A stretch of 64,000 bases of DNA from Crotalaria pallida (Eukaryota > Streptophyta > Magnoliopsida > Fabales > Fabaceae), in assembly GCA_037953625.1 (NCBI GenBank), contig CM075656.1:63011001-63075000 (forward strand), read 5' to 3'. The notes beneath the pieces were generated by a model, which was given only the letters and a program-made list of their open reading frames with translations, did no database searches and was not told the origin of the DNA. Of this stretch, positions 24,005 through 37,139 are shown one piece after another. The stretch's first letter is position 1. Every line of letters starts with the position of its first letter. The translations under genes were made by a program, and so were the position numbers.

Positions 24005-25061
24005 CCAAGGGACGTAGAGGGTGTAACATGAGTCCTTGGAGGTTCTAACAAGTGTAGAATGGTTAGGAGAGTATTCTAAAGGCTTAGAATGGTCTAGGAA
24101 TGTGTATTAGGACATATAAGAACATTTAGAATGATCCTAAACATTGCTTGGTACCCCAAGGGACGTAGAGGGTGTAGCATGAGTCGTTGGAGGTTCTAAC
24201 AAGTGTAGAATGGTTAAGAGAGTATTCTAAAGGCTTAGAATGGTCTAGGAATGTGTATTAGGACTTATAAGAACCATTAGAATGATCCTAAACATTGCTT
24301 GGTACCCCAAGGGACGTAGAGGGTGTAACATGAGTCCTTGGAGGTTCTAACAAGTGTAGAATGGTTAGGAGAGTATTCTAAAGGCTTAGAATGGTCTAGG
24401 AATGTGTATTAGGACTTATAAGAACCATTAGAATGATCCTAAACATTGCTTGGTACCCCAAGGGACGTAGAGGGTGTAGCATGAGTCGTTGGAGGTTCTA
24501 ACAAGTGTAGAATGGTTAAGAGAGTATTCTAAAGGCTTAGAATGGTCTAGGAATGTGTATTAGGACATATAAGAACATTTAGAATGATCCTAAACATTGC
24601 TTGGTACCCCAAGGGACGTAGAGGGTGTAGCATGAGTCCTTGGAGGTTCTAACAAGTGTAGAATGGTTAAGAGAGTATTCTAAAGGCTTAGAATGGTCTA
24701 GGAATGTGTATTAGGACTTATAAGAACCATTAGAATGATCCTAAACATTGCTTGGTACCCCAAGGGACGTAGAGGGTGTAACATGAGTCCTTGGAGGTTC
24801 TAACAAGTGTAGAATGGTTAGGAGAGTATTCTAAAGGCTTAGAATGGTCTAGGAATGTGTATTAGGACATATAAGAACATTTAGAATGATCCTAAACATT
24901 GCTTGGTACCCCAAGGGACGTAGAGGGTGTAGCATGAGTCCTTGGAGGTTCTAACAGGTGTAGAATGGTTAAGAGAGTATTCTAAAGGCTTAGAATGGTC
25001 TAGGAATGTGTATTACGACTTATCAGAACCATTAGAATGATCCTAAACATTGCTTGGTACC
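24005..25061. repeat. 9-mer HOR copy, M3-M9 (7 units)
   Basis: The order TAACAT, TCGTT, TAACAT/T1, TCGTT/T2, TAGCAT, TAACAT and M9 with AACAGGTG and TATTACGAC (25011) is complete from M3. M1 and M2 are missing, and the 23854 unit before it is a TAACAT/T1 type. Confidence 0.87.
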
Positions 25062-26421
25062 CGAAGGGACGTAGAGGGTGTAGCATGAGTCCTTGGAGGT
25101 TCTAACAAGTGTAGAATGGTTAAGAAAGTAATCTAAAGGCAAAGAATGGTCTACGAATGTGTATTAGGACATATTAGAACCATTAGAATGATCCTAAACA
25201 TTGCATGGTACCCCAAGGGACGTAGAGGGTGTACCATGAGTCCTTGGAGGTTCTAACAAGTGTAGAATGGTTAAGAGAGTATTCTAAAGGCAAAGAATGG
25301 TCTACGAATGTGTATTAGGACTTATAAGAACCATTAGAATGATCCTAAACATTGCTTGGTACCCCAAGGGACGTAGAGGGTGTAACATGAGTCCTTGGAG
25401 GTTCTAACAAGTGTAGAATGGTTAGGAGAGTATTCTAAAGGCTTAGAATGGTCTAGGAATGTGTATTAGGACATATAAGAACATTTAGAATGATCCTAAA
25501 CATTGCTTGGTACCCCAAGGGACGTAGAGGGTGTAGCATGAGTCGTTGGAGGTTCTAACAAGTGTAGAATGGTTAAGAGAGTATTCTAAAGGCTTAGAAT
25601 GGTCTAGGAATGTGTATTAGGACTTATAAGAACCATTAGAATGATCCTAAACATTGCTTGGTACCCCAAGGGACGTAGAAGGTGTAACATGAGTCCTTGG
25701 AGGTTCTAACAAGTGTAGAATGGTTAGGAGAGTATTCTAAAGGCTTAGAATGGTCTAGGAATGTGTATTAGGACTTATAAGAACCATTAGAATGATCGTA
25801 AACATTGCTTGGTACCCCAAGGGACGTAGAGGGTGTAGCATGAGTCGTTGGAGGTTCTAACAAGTGTAGAATGGTTAAGAGAGTATTCTAAAGGCTTAGA
25901 ATGGTCTAGGAATGTGTATTAGGACATATAAGAACATTTAGAATGATCCTAAACATTGCTTGGTACCCCAAGGGACGTAGAGGGTGTAGCATGAGTCCTT
26001 GGAGGTTCTAACAAGTGTAGAATGGTTAAGAGAGTATTCTAAAGGCTTAGAATGGTCTAGGAATGTGTATTAGGACTTATAAGAACCATTAGAATGATCC
26101 TAAACATTGCTTGGTACCCCCAAGGGACGTAGAGGGTGTAACATGAGTCCTTGGAGGTTCTAACAAGTGTAGAATGGTTAGGAGAGTATTCTAAAGGCTT
26201 AGAATGGTCTAGGAATGTGTATTAGGACATATAAGAACATTTAGAATGATCCTAAACATTGCTTGGTACCCCAAGGGACGTAGAGGGTGTAGCATGAGTC
26301 CTTGGAGGTTCTAACAGGTGTAGAATGGTTAAGAGAGTATTCTAAAGGCTTAGAATGGTCTAGGAATGTGTATTACGACTTATCAGAACCATTAGAATGA
26401 TCCTAAACATTGCTTGGTACC
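25062..26421. repeat. Complete 9-mer HOR copy, M1-M9 (1360 bp)
   Basis: All nine units are present. One extra C at the junction of the 26119 unit makes the copy 1360 rather than 1359 bp. Private changes are GTAGAAGG and GATCGTAAAC in M5 (25666). Confidence 0.9.
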
Positions 26422-27025
26422 CGAAGGGACGTAGAGGGTGTAGCATGAGTCCTTGGAGGTTCTAACAAGTGTAGAATGGTTAAGAAAGTAATCTAAAGGC
26501 AAAGAATGGTCTACGAATGTGTATTAGGACATATTAGAACCATTAGAATGATCCTAAACATTGCATGGTACCCCAAGGGACGTAGAGGGTGTACCATGAG
26601 TCCTTGGAGGTTCTAACAAGTGTAGAATGGTTAAGAGAGTATTCTAAAGGCAAAGAATGGTCTACGAATGTGTATTAGGACTTATAAGAACCATTAGAAT
26701 GATCCTAAACATTGCTTGGTACCCCAAGGGACGTAGAGGGTGTAACATGAGTCCTTGGAGGTTCTAACAAGTGTAGAATGGTTAGGAGAGTATTCTAAAG
26801 GCTTAGAATGGTCTAGGAATGTGTATTAGGACATATAAGAACATTTAGAATGATCCTAAACATTGCTTGGTACCCCAAGGGACGTAGAGGGTGTAGCATG
26901 AGTCGTTGGAGGTTCTAACAAGTGTAGAATGGTTAAGAGAGTATTCTAAAGGCTTAGAATGGTCTAGGAATGTGTATTAGGACATATAAGAACCATTAGA
27001 ATGATCCTAAACATAGCTTGGTACC
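26422..27025. repeat. 9-mer HOR copy, M1-M4 only
   Basis: Units M1 (26422), M2 (26573), M3 (26724) and M4 (26875) follow the previous copy without a break. M4 then acquires a hybrid tail (ACATAT followed by AACCATT) and the HOR order stops, so the M4 unit looks like the exchange point. Confidence 0.85.
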
Positions 27026-28082
27026 CGAAGTGACGTAGAGGGTGTAGCATGAGTCCTTGGAGGTTCTAACAAGTGTAGAATGGTTAAGAAAGTAATCTAA
27101 AGGCTTAGAATGGTCTAGGAATGTGTATTAGGACTTATAAGAACCATTAGAATGATCCTAAACATTGCTTGGTACCCGAAGGGACGTAGAGGGTGTAGCA
27201 TGAGTCCTTGGAGGTTCTGACAAGTGTAGAATGGTTAAGAGAGTAATCTAAAGGCTTAGAATGGTCTAGGAATGTGTATTAGGACTTATAAGAACCATTA
27301 GAATGATCCTAAACATTGCTTGGTACCCGAAGGGACATAGAGGGTGTAGCATGAGTCCTTGGAGGTTCTAACAAGTGTAGAATGGTTAAGAGAGTATTCT
27401 AAAGGCTTAGAGTGGTCTAGGAATGTGTATTAGGACTTATAAGAACCATTAGAATGATCCTAAACATTGCTTGGTACCCGAAGGGACGTAGAGGGTGTAC
27501 CATGAGTCCTTGGAGGTTCTAACAAGTGTAGAATGGTTAAGAGAGTATTCTAAAGGCAAAGAATGGTCTACGAATGTGTATTAGGACTTATAAGAACTAT
27601 TAGAATGATCCTAAACATTGCTTGGTACCCCAAGGGACGTAGAGGGTGTAGCATGAGTCCTTGGAGGTTCTAACAAGTGTAGAATGGTTAGGAGAGTATT
27701 CTAAAGGCTTAGAATGGTCTAGGAATGTGTATTAGGACATATAAGAACATTTAGAATGATCCTAAACATTGCTTGGTACCCCAAGGGACGTAGAGGGTGT
27801 AGCATGAGTCGTTGGAGGTTCTAACAAGTGTAGAATGGTTAAGAGAGTAATCTAAAGGCTTAGAATGGTCTAGGAATGTGTATTAGGACTTATAAGAACC
27901 ATTAGAATGATCCTAAACATTGCTTGGTACCCCAAGGGACGTAGAGGGTGTAGCATGAGTCCTTGGAGGTTCTAACAAGTGTAGAATGGTTAAGAGAGTA
28001 ATCTAAAGGCTTAGAATGGTCTAGGAATGTGTATTAGGACTTATAAGAACCATTAGAATGATCCTAAACATTGCTTGGTACC
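27026..28082. repeat. Mixed monomers (7 units)
   Basis: No HOR is recognised. Private variants include GAAGTGAC (27026), TTCTGAC (27177), GAGTGG (27328) and AACTATT (27479). Confidence 0.8.
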
Positions 28083-28685
28083 CGAAGGGACATAGAGGGT
28101 GTAGCATGAGTCCTTGGAGGTTCTAACAAGTGTAGAATGGTTAGGAGAGTATTCTAAAGGCTTAGAATGGTCTAGGAATGTGTATTAGGACATATAAGAA
28201 CATTTAGAATGATCCTAAACATTGCTTGGTACCCCAAGGGACGTAGAGGTGTAGCATGAGTCCTTGGAGGTTCTAACAAGTGTAGAATGGTTAGGAGAGT
28301 ATTCTAAAGGCTTAGAATGGTCTAGGAATGTGTATTAGGACATATAAGAACATTTAGAATGATCCTAAACATTGCTTGGTACCCCAAGGGACGTAGAGGG
28401 TGTAGCATGAGTCCTTGGAGGTTCTAACAAGTGTAGAATGGTTAAGAGAGTATTCTAAAGGCTTAGAATGGTCTAGGAATGTGTATTAGGACTTATACGA
28501 ACCATTAGAATGATCCTAAACATTGCTTGGTACCCCAAGGGACGTAGAGGGTGTAACATGAGTCCTTGGAGGTTCTAACAAGTGTAGAATGGTTAGGAGA
28601 GTATTCTAAAGGCTTAGAATGGTCTAGGAATGTGTATTAGGACATATAAGAACATTTAGAATGATCCTAAACATTGCTTGGTACC
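28083..28685. repeat. 4-mer duplication, copy 1 (603 bp)
   Basis: The four units are AGGAG/T2, a 150-bp AGGAG unit with GAGGTG in place of GAGGGTG (28234), TAGCAT/T1 (28384) and TAACAT/T2 (28535). The one-base deletion recurs exactly 603 bp later, proving a tandem duplication after the deletion arose. Confidence 0.88.
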
Positions 28686-29288
28686 CCAAGGGACGTAGAG
28701 GGTGTAGCATGAGTCCTTGGAGGTTCTAACAAGTGTAGAATGGTTAGGAGAGTATTCTAAAGGCTTAGAATGGTCTAGGAATGTGTATTAGGACATATAA
28801 GAACATTTAGAATGATCCTAAACATTGCTTGGTACCCCAAGGGACGTAGAGGTGTAGCATGAGTCCTTGGAGGTTCTAACAAGTGTAGAATGGTTAGGAG
28901 AGTATTCTAAAGGCTTAGAATGGTCTAGGAATGTGTATTAGGACATATAAGAACATTTAGAATGATCCTAAACATTGCTTGGTACCCCAAGGGACGTAGA
29001 GGGTGTAGCATGAGTCCTTGGAGGTTCTAACAAGTGTAGAATGGTTAAGAGAGTATTCTAAAGGCTTAGAATGGTCTAGGAATGTGTATTAGGACTTATA
29101 AGAACCATTAGAATGATCCTAAACATTGCTTGGTACCCCAAGGGACGTAGAGGGTGTAACATGAGTCCTTGGAGGTTCTAACAAGTGTAGAATGGTTAGG
29201 AGAGTATTCTAAAGGCTTAGAATGGTCTACGAATGTGTATTAGGACATATAAGAACATTTAGAATGATCCTAAACATTGCTTGGTACC
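28686..29288. repeat. 4-mer duplication, copy 2 (603 bp)
   Basis: It repeats the preceding 603 bp, including the GAGGTG one-base deletion in the 28837 unit. The first unit has ACGTAG where copy 1 has ACATAG, a CpG-site difference. The fourth unit has TCTACG in place of TCTAGG. Confidence 0.88.
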
Positions 29289-31098
29289 CCAAGGGACGTA
29301 GAGGGTGTAGCATGAGTCCTTGGAGGTTCTAACAAGTGTAGAATGGTTAAGAGAGTATTCTAAAGGCTTAGAATGGTCTAGGAATGTGTATTAGGACTTA
29401 TAAGAACCATTAGAATGATCCTAAACATTGCTTGGTACCCCAAGGGACGTAGAGGGTGTAACATGAGTCCTTGGAGGTTCTAACAAGTGTAGAATGGTTA
29501 GGAGAGTATTCTAAAGGCTTAGAATGGTCTAGGAATGTGTATTAGGACATATAAGAACATTTAGAATGATCCTAAACATTGCTTGGTACCCCAAGGGACG
29601 TAGAGGGTGTAGCATGAGTCCTTGGAGGTTCTAACAGGTGTAGAATGGTTAAGAGAGTATTCTAAAGGCTTAGAATGGTCTAGGAATGTGTATTACGACT
29701 TATCAGAACCATTAGAATGATCCTAAACATTGCTTGGTACCCGAAGGGACGTAGAGGGTGTACCATGAGTCCTTGGAGGTTCTAACAAGTGTAGAATGGT
29801 TAAGAGAGTATTCTAAAGGCAAAGAATGGTCTACGAATGTGTATTAGGACTTATAAGAACCATTAGAATGATCCTAAACATTGCTTGGTACCCAAGGGAC
29901 GTAGAGGGTGTAACATGAGTCCTTGGAGGTTCTAACAAGTGTAGAATGGTTAGGAGAGTATTCTAAAGGCTTAAATGGTCTAGGAATGTGTATTAGGACA
30001 TATAAGAACATTTAGAATGATCCTAAACATTGCTTGGTACCCCAAGGGACGTACAGGGTGTAGCATGAGTCGTTGGAGGTTCTAACAAGTGTAGAATGGT
30101 TAAGAGAGTATTCTAAAGGCTTAGAATGGTCTAGGAATGTGTATTAGGACTTATAAGAACCATTAGAATGATCCTAAACATTGCTTGGTACCCGAAGGGA
30201 CATAGAGGGTGTAGCATGAGTCCTTGGAGGTTCTAACAAGTGTAGAATGGTTAAGAGAGTAATCTAAAGGCTTAGAATGGTCTAGGAATGTGTATTAGGA
30301 CTTATAAGAACCATTAGAATGATCCTAAACATTGCTTGGTACCCGAAGGGACATAGAGGGTGTAGCATGAGTCCTTGGAGGTTCTAACAAGTGTAGAATG
30401 GTTAAGAGAGTAATCTAAAGGCTTAGAATGGTCTAGGAATGTGTATTAGGACTTATAAGAACCATTAGAATGATCCTAAACATTGCTTGGTACCCAAAGG
30501 GACATAGAGGGTGTAGCATGAGTCCTTGGAGGTTCTAACAAGTGTAGAATGGTTAAGAAAGTAATCTAAAGGCTTAGAATGGTCTAGGAATGTGTATTAG
30601 GACTTATAAGAACCATTAGAATGATCCTAAACATTGCTTGGTACCCCAAGGGACGTAGAGGGTGTAACATGAGTCCTTGGAGGTTCTAACAAGTGTAGAA
30701 TGGTTAGGAGAGTATTCTAAAGACTTAGAATGGTCTAGGAATGTGTATTAGGACATATAAGAACATTTAGAATGATCCTAAACATTGCTTGGTACCCCAA
30801 GGGACGTAGAGGGTGTAGCATGAGCCCTTGGAGGTTCTAACAAGTGTAGAATGGTTAAGAGAGTATTCTAAAGGCTTAGAATGGTCTAGGAATGTGTATT
30901 AGGACATATAAGAACATTTAGAATGATCCTAAACATTGCTTGGTACCCCAAGGGACGTACAGGGTGTAGCATGAGTCGTTGGAGGTTCTAACAAGTGTAG
31001 AATGGTTAAGAGAGTATTCTAAAGGCTTAGAATGGTCTAGGAATGTGTATTAGGACTTATAAGAACCATTAGAATGATCCTAAACATTGCTTGGTACC
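29289..31098. repeat. Transition from the first to the second 9-mer HOR family (12 units)
   Basis: It starts with an M7-M9-like run (29289, 29440, 29591 with AACAGGTG), then TACCAT/CAAAG (29742) and a 149-bp TAACAT unit with two single-base losses (29893). From 30042 the units have the states of the next domain: ACGTACAGG/TCGTT, ACATAG/TAATC, ACATAG/AAGAAAG, TAACAT with AGACTTAG, CCCTT, ACGTACAGG. They form N4-N9 of the second 9-mer, without N1-N3. Confidence 0.82.
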
Positions 31099-32458
31099 CG
31101 AAGGGACGTCGAGGGTGTAGCATGAGTCCTTGGAGGTTCTAACAAGTGTAGAATGGTTAAGAAAGTAATCTAAAGGCAAAGAATGGTCTACGAATGTGTA
31201 TTAGGACATATAAGAACCATTAGAATGATCCTAAACATTGCATGGTACCCCAAGGGACGTAGAGGGTGTACCATGAGTCCTTGGAGGTTCTAACAAGTGT
31301 AGAATGGTTAAGAGAGTATTCTAAAGGCAAATAATGGTCTACGAATGTGTATTAGGACTTATAAGAACCATTAGAATGATCCTAAACATTGCTTGGTACC
31401 CCAAGGGACGTAGAGGGTGTAACATGAGTCCTTGGAGGTTCTAACAAGTGTAGAATGGTTAGGAGAGTATTCTAAAGGCTTAGAATGGTCTAGGAATGTG
31501 TATTAGGACATATGAGAACATTTAGAATGATCCTAAACATTGCTTGGTACCCCAAGGGACGTACAGGGTGTAGCATGAGTCGTTGGAGGTTCTAACAAGT
31601 GTAGAATGGTTAAGAGAGTATTCTAAAGGCTTAGAATGGTCTAGGAATGTGTATTAGGACTTATAAGAACCATTAGAATGATCCTAAACATTGCTTGGTA
31701 CCCGAAGGGACATAGAGGGTGTGGCATGAGTCCTTGGAGGTTCTAACAAGTGTAGAATGGTTAAGAGAGTAATCTAAAGGCTTAGAATGGTCTAGGAATG
31801 TGTATTAGGACTTATAAGAACCATTAGAATGATCCTAAACATTGCTTGGTACCCGAAGGGACCTCCAAGGGTGTAACATGAGTCCTTGGAGGTTCTAACA
31901 AGTGTAGAATGGTTAAGAAAGTAATCTAAAGGCTTAGAATGGTCTAGGAATGTGTATTAGGACTTATAAGAACCATTAGAATGATCCTAAACATTGCTTG
32001 GTACCCCAAGGGACGTAGAGGGTGTAACATGAGTCCTTGGAGGTTCTAACAAGTGTAGAATGGTTAGGAGAGTATTCTAAAGACTTAGAATGGTCTAGGA
32101 ATGTGTATTAGGACATATAAGAACATTTAGAATGATCATAAACATTGCTTGGTACCCCAAGGGACGTAGAGGGTGTAGCATGAGCCCTTGGAGGTTCTAA
32201 CAAGTGTAGAATGGTTAAGAGAGTATTCTAAAGGCTTAGAATGGTCTAGGAATGTGTATTAGGACATATAAGAACATTTAGAATGATCCTAAACATTGCT
32301 TGGTACCCCAAGGGACGTACAGGGTGTAGCATGAGTCGTTGGAGGTTCTAACAAGTGTAGAATGGTTAAGAGAGTATTCTAAAGGCTTAGAATGGTCTAG
32401 GAATGTGTATTAGGACTTATAAGAACCATTAGAATGATCCTAAACATTGCTTGGTACC
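31099..32458. repeat. AatII-marked 9-mer HOR, copy 1 (1360 bp)
   Basis: The nine units are N1 GACGTCG with AAGAAAG and CAAAG; N2 TACCAT with CAAATAATGG; N3 TAACAT with TATGAG; N4 ACGTACAGG/TCGTT; N5 ACATAG with GTGGCAT and TAATC; N6 AAGAAAG; N7 TAACAT with AGACTTAG; N8 CCCTT; N9 ACGTACAGG/TCGTT. One extra base comes from the odd N6 unit at 31854. GACGTC, an AatII site, marks N1. Confidence 0.9.
31854..32005. repeat. Rearranged 152-bp N6 monomer
   Basis: After GAAGGGAC the expected GTAGAGGG is replaced by CTCCAAGGG (about 31862-31870), a change of several bases plus one insertion. The replacement contains CCAAGGG, the start of a CCAAG-type head. It looks like a small template-switch or repair scar rather than point mutation. 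The aligned unit 3.32 kb downstream (35177) has a CCAAG head and shares TAACAT with AAGAAAG. Confidence 0.75.
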
Positions 32459-33817
32459 CGAAGGGACGTCGAGGGTGTAGCATGAGTCCTTGGAGGTTCT
32501 AACAAGTGTAGAATGGTTAAGAAAGTAATCTAAAGGCAAAGAATGGTCTACGAATGTGTATTAGGACATATAAGAACCATTAGAATGATCCTAAACATTG
32601 CATGGTACCCCAAGGGACGTAGAGGGTGTACCATGAGTCCTTGGAGGTTCTAACAAGTGTAGAATGGTTAAGAGAGTATTCTAAAGGCAAATAATGGTCT
32701 ACGAATGTGTATTAGGACTTATAAGAACCATTAGAATGATCCTAAACATTACTTGGTACCCCAAGGGACGTAGAGGGTGTAACATGAGTCCTTGGAGGTT
32801 CTAACAAGTGTAGAATGGTTAGGAGAGTATTCTAAAGGCTTAGAATGGTCTAGGAATGTGTATTAGGACATATGAGAACATTTAGAATGATCCTAAACAT
32901 TGCTTGGTACCCCAAGGGACGTACAGGGTGTAGCATGAGTCGTTGGAGGTTCTAACAAGTGTAGAATGGTTAAGAGAGTATTCTAAAGGCTTAGAATGGT
33001 CTAGGAATGTGTATTAGGACTTATAAGAACCATTAGAATGATCCTAAACATTGCTTGGTACCCGAAGGGACATAGAGGGTGTGGCATGAGTCCTTGGAGG
33101 TTCTAACAAGTGTAGAATGGTTAAGAGAGTAATCTAAAGGCTTAGAATGGTCTAGGAATGTGTATTAGGACTTATAAGAACCATTAGAATGATCCTAAAC
33201 ATTGCTTGGTACCCGAAGGGACATAGAGGGTGTAGCATGAGTCCTTGGAGGTTCTAACAAGTGTAGAATGGTTAAGAAAGTAATCTAAAGGCTTAGAATG
33301 GTCTAGGAATGTGTATTAGGACTTATAAGAACCATTAGAATGATCCTAAACATTGCTTGGTACCCCAAGGGACGTAGAGGGTGTAACATGAGTCCTTGGA
33401 GGTTCTAACAAGTGTAGAATGGTTAGGAGAGTATTCTAAAGGCTTAGAATGGTCTAGGAATGTGTATTAGGACATATAAGAACAGTTAGAATGATCCTAA
33501 ACATTGCTTGGTACCCCAAGGGACGTAGAGAGTGTAGCATGAGCCCTTGGAGGTTCTAACAAGTGTAGAATGGTTAAGAGAGTATTCTAAAGGCTTAGAA
33601 TGGTCTAGGAATGTGTATTAGGACATATAAGAACATTTAGAATGATCCTAAACATTGCTTGGTACCCCAAGGGACGTACAGGGTGTAGCATGAGTCGTTG
33701 GAGGTTCTAACAAGTGTAGAATGGTTAAGAGAGTATTCTAAAGGCTTAGAATGGTCTAGGAATGTGTACTAGGACTTATAAGAACCATTAGAATGATCCT
33801 AAACATTGCTTGGTACC
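32459..33817. repeat. AatII-marked 9-mer HOR, copy 2 (1359 bp)
   Basis: All nine units are present. N1 (32459) is 1360 bp from the previous N1. Changes from copy 1 include ACTTGG before N3 (near 32750), AACAGTT in N7 (33365), GAGAGTG in N8 (33516) and GTACTAGG in N9 (33667). The last two persist in later copies. Confidence 0.9.
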
Positions 33818-35025
33818 CGAAGGGACGTCGAGGGTGTAGCATGAGTCCTTGGAGGTTCTAACAAGTGTAGAATGGTTAAGAAAGTAATCTAAAGGCAAAG
33901 AATGGTCTACGAATGTGTATTAGGACATATAAGAACCATTAGAATGATCCTAAACATTGCATGGTACCCCAAGGGACGTAGAGGGTGTACCATGAGTCCT
34001 TGGAGGTTCTAACAAGTGTAGAATGGTTAAGAGAGTATTCTAAAGGCAAATAATGGTCTACGAATGTGTATTAGGACTTATAAGAACCATTAGAATGATC
34101 CTAAACATTGCTTGGTACACCAAGGGACGTAGAGGGTGTAACATGAGTCCTTGGAGGTTCTAACAAGTGTAGAATGGTTAGGAGAGTATTCTAAAGGCTT
34201 AGAATGGTCTAGGAATGTGTATTAGGACATATAAGAACATTTAGAATGATCCTAAACATTGCTTGGTACCCCAAGGGACATACAGGGTGTAGCATGAGTC
34301 GTTGGAGGTTCTAACAAGTGTAGAATGGTTAAGAGAGTATTCTAAAGGCTTAGAATGGTCTAGGAATGTGTATTAGGACTTATAAGAACCATTAGAATGA
34401 TCCTAAACATTGCTTGGTACCCGAAGGGACATAGAGGGTGTAGCATGAGTCCTTGGAGGTTCTAACAAGTGTAGAATGGTTAAGAGAGTAATCTAAAGGC
34501 TTAGAATGGTCTAGGAATGTGTATTAGGATTTATAAGAACCATTAGAATGATCCTAAACATTGCTTGGTACCCGGAGGGACATAGAGGGTGTTGCATGAG
34601 TCCTTGGAGGTTCTAACAAGTGTAGAATGGTTAAGAAAGTAATCTAAAGGCTTAGAATGGTCTAGGAATGTGTATTAGGACATATAAGAACATTTAGAAT
34701 GATCCTAAACATTGCTTGGTACCCCAAGGGACGTAGAGAGTGTAGCATGAGCCCTTGGAGGTTCTAACAAGTGTAGAATGGTTAAGAGAGTATTCTAAAG
34801 GCTTAGAATGGTCTAGGAATGTGTATTAGGACATATAAGAACATTTAGAATGATCCTAAACATTGCTTGGTACCCCAAGGGACGTACAGGGTGTAGCATG
34901 AGTCGTTGGAGGTTCTAACAAGTGTAGAATGGTTAAGAGAGTATTCTAAAGGCTTAGAATGGTCTAGGAATGTGTACTAGGACTTATAAGAACCATTAGA
35001 ATGATCCTAAACATTGCTTGGTACC
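33818..35025. repeat. 8-mer derivative of the AatII HOR, copy 3 (1208 bp)
   Basis: N6 and N7 are fused into one 151-bp hybrid (34573). It starts like N6 (ACATAG, GTTGCAT, AAGAAAG) and ends like N7 (T2 tail). The exchange point lies between about p73 and p110. N4 has become ACATACAGG (34271). The unit at 34120 is preceded by GGTACA, so a KpnI site is lost. Confidence 0.9.
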
Positions 35026-35780
35026 CGAAGGGACGTCGAGGGTGTAGCATGAGTCCTTGGAGGTTCTAACAAGTGTAGAATGGTTAAGAAAGTAATCTAA
35101 AGGCAAAGAATGGTCTACGAATGTGTATTAGGACATATAAGAACCATTAGAATGATCCTAAACATTGCATGGTACCCCAAGGGACGTAGAGGGTGTAACA
35201 TGAGTCCTTGGAGGTTCTAACAAGTGTAGAATGGTTAAGAAAGTAATCTAAAGGCTTAGAATGGTCTAGGAATGTGTATTAGGACTTATAAGAACCATTA
35301 GAATGATCCTAAACATTGCTTGGTACCCCAAGGGACGTAGAGGGTGTAACATGAGTCCTTGGAGGTTCTAACAAGTGTAGAATGGTTAGGAGAGTATTCT
35401 AAAGACTTAGAATGGTCTAGGAATGTGTATTAGGACATATAAGAACATTTAGAATGATCCTAAACATTGCTTGGTACCCCAAGGGACGTAGAGGGTGTAG
35501 CATGAGCCCTTGGAGGTTCTAACAAGTGTAGAATGGTTAAGAGAGTATTCTAAAGGCTTAGAATGGTCTAGGAATGTGTATTAGGACATATAAGAACATT
35601 TAGAATGATCCTAAACATTGCTTGGTACCCCAAGGGACGTACAGGGTGTAGCATGAGTCGTTGGAGGTTCTAACAAGTGTAGAATGGTTAAGAGAGTATT
35701 CTAAAGGCTTAGAATGGTTTAGGAATGTGTATTAGGACTTATAAGAACCATTAGAATGATCCTAAACATTGCTTGGTACC
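35026..35780. repeat. 5-mer derivative of the AatII HOR, copy 4 (755 bp)
   Basis: It contains N1, then an N2-head/N6-body hybrid (35177), N7, N8 and N9. N2-N5 are missing. The hybrid keeps the CATGG junction and CCAAG head of N2 but reads TAACAT and AAGAAAG. Confidence 0.88.
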
Positions 35781-37139
35781 CGAAGGGACGTCGAGGGTGT
35801 AGCATGAGTCCTTGGAGGTTCTAACAAGTGTAGAATGGTTAAGAAAGTAATCTAAAGGCAAAGAATGGTCTACGAATGTGTATTAGGACATATAAGAACC
35901 ATTAGAATGATCCTAAACATTGCATGGTACCCCAAGGGACGTAGAGGGTGTACCATGAGTCCTTGGAGGTTCTAACAAGTGTAGAATGGTTAAGAGAGTA
36001 TTCTAAAGGCAAATAATGGTCTACGAATGTGTATTAGGACTTATAAGAACCATTAGAATGATCCTAAACATTGCTTGGTACCCCAAGGGACGTAGAGGGT
36101 GTAACATGAGTCCTTGGAGGTTCTAACAAGTGTAGAATGGTTAGGAGAGTATTCTAAAGGCTTAGAATGGTCTAGGAATGTGTATTAGGACATATGAGAA
36201 CATTTAGAATGATCCTAAACATTGCTTGGTACCCCAAGGGACGTACAGGGTGTAGCATGAGTCGTTGGAGGTTCTAACAAGTGTAGAATGGTTAAGAGAG
36301 TATTCTAAAGGCTTAGAATGGTCTAGGAATGTGTATTAGGACTTATAAGAACCATTAGAATGATCCTAAACATTGCTTGGTACCCGAAGGAACATAGAGG
36401 GTGTGGCATGAGTCCTTGGAGGTTCTAACAAGTGTAGAATGGTTAAGAGAGTAATCTAAAGGCTTAGAATGGTCTAGGAATGTGTATTAGGACTTATAAG
36501 AACCATTAGAATGATCCTAAACATTGCTTGGTACCCGAAGGGACATAGAGGGTGTAGCATGAGTCCTTGGAGGTTCTAACAAGTGTAGAATGGTTAAGAA
36601 AGTAATCTAAAGGCTTAGAATGGTCTAGGAATGTGTATTAGGACTTATAAGAACCATTAGAATGATCCTAAACATTGCATGGTACCCCAAGGGACGTAGA
36701 GGGTGTAACATGAGTCCTTGGAGGTTCTAACAAGTGTAGAATGGTTAGGAGAGTATTCTAAAGGCTTAGAATGGTCTAGGAATGTGTATTAGGACATATA
36801 AGAACAGTTAGAATGATCCTAAACATTGCTTGGTACCCCAAGGGACGTAGAGAGTGTAGCATGAGCCCTTGGAGGTTCTAACAAGTGTAGAATGGTTAAG
36901 AGAGTATTCTAAAGGCTTAGAATGGTCTAGGAATGTGTATTAGGACATATAAGAACATTTAGAATGATCCTAAACATTGCTTGGTACCCCAAGGGACGTA
37001 CAGGGTGTAGCATGAGTCGTTGGAGGTTCTAACAAGTGTAGAATGGTTAAGAGAGTATTCTAAAGGCTTAGAATGGTCTAGGAATGTGTACTAGGACTTA
37101 TAAGAACCATTAGAATGATCCTAAACATTGCTTGGTACC
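35781..37139. repeat. AatII-marked 9-mer HOR, copy 5 (1359 bp)
   Basis: All nine units are present. It aligns with copy 2 at an offset of exactly 3322 bp (22 monomers), sharing AACAGTT, GAGAGTG and GTACTAGG. It differs by GAAGGAAC in N5 (36385) and a CATGG junction before N7 (36687). Confidence 0.9.
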
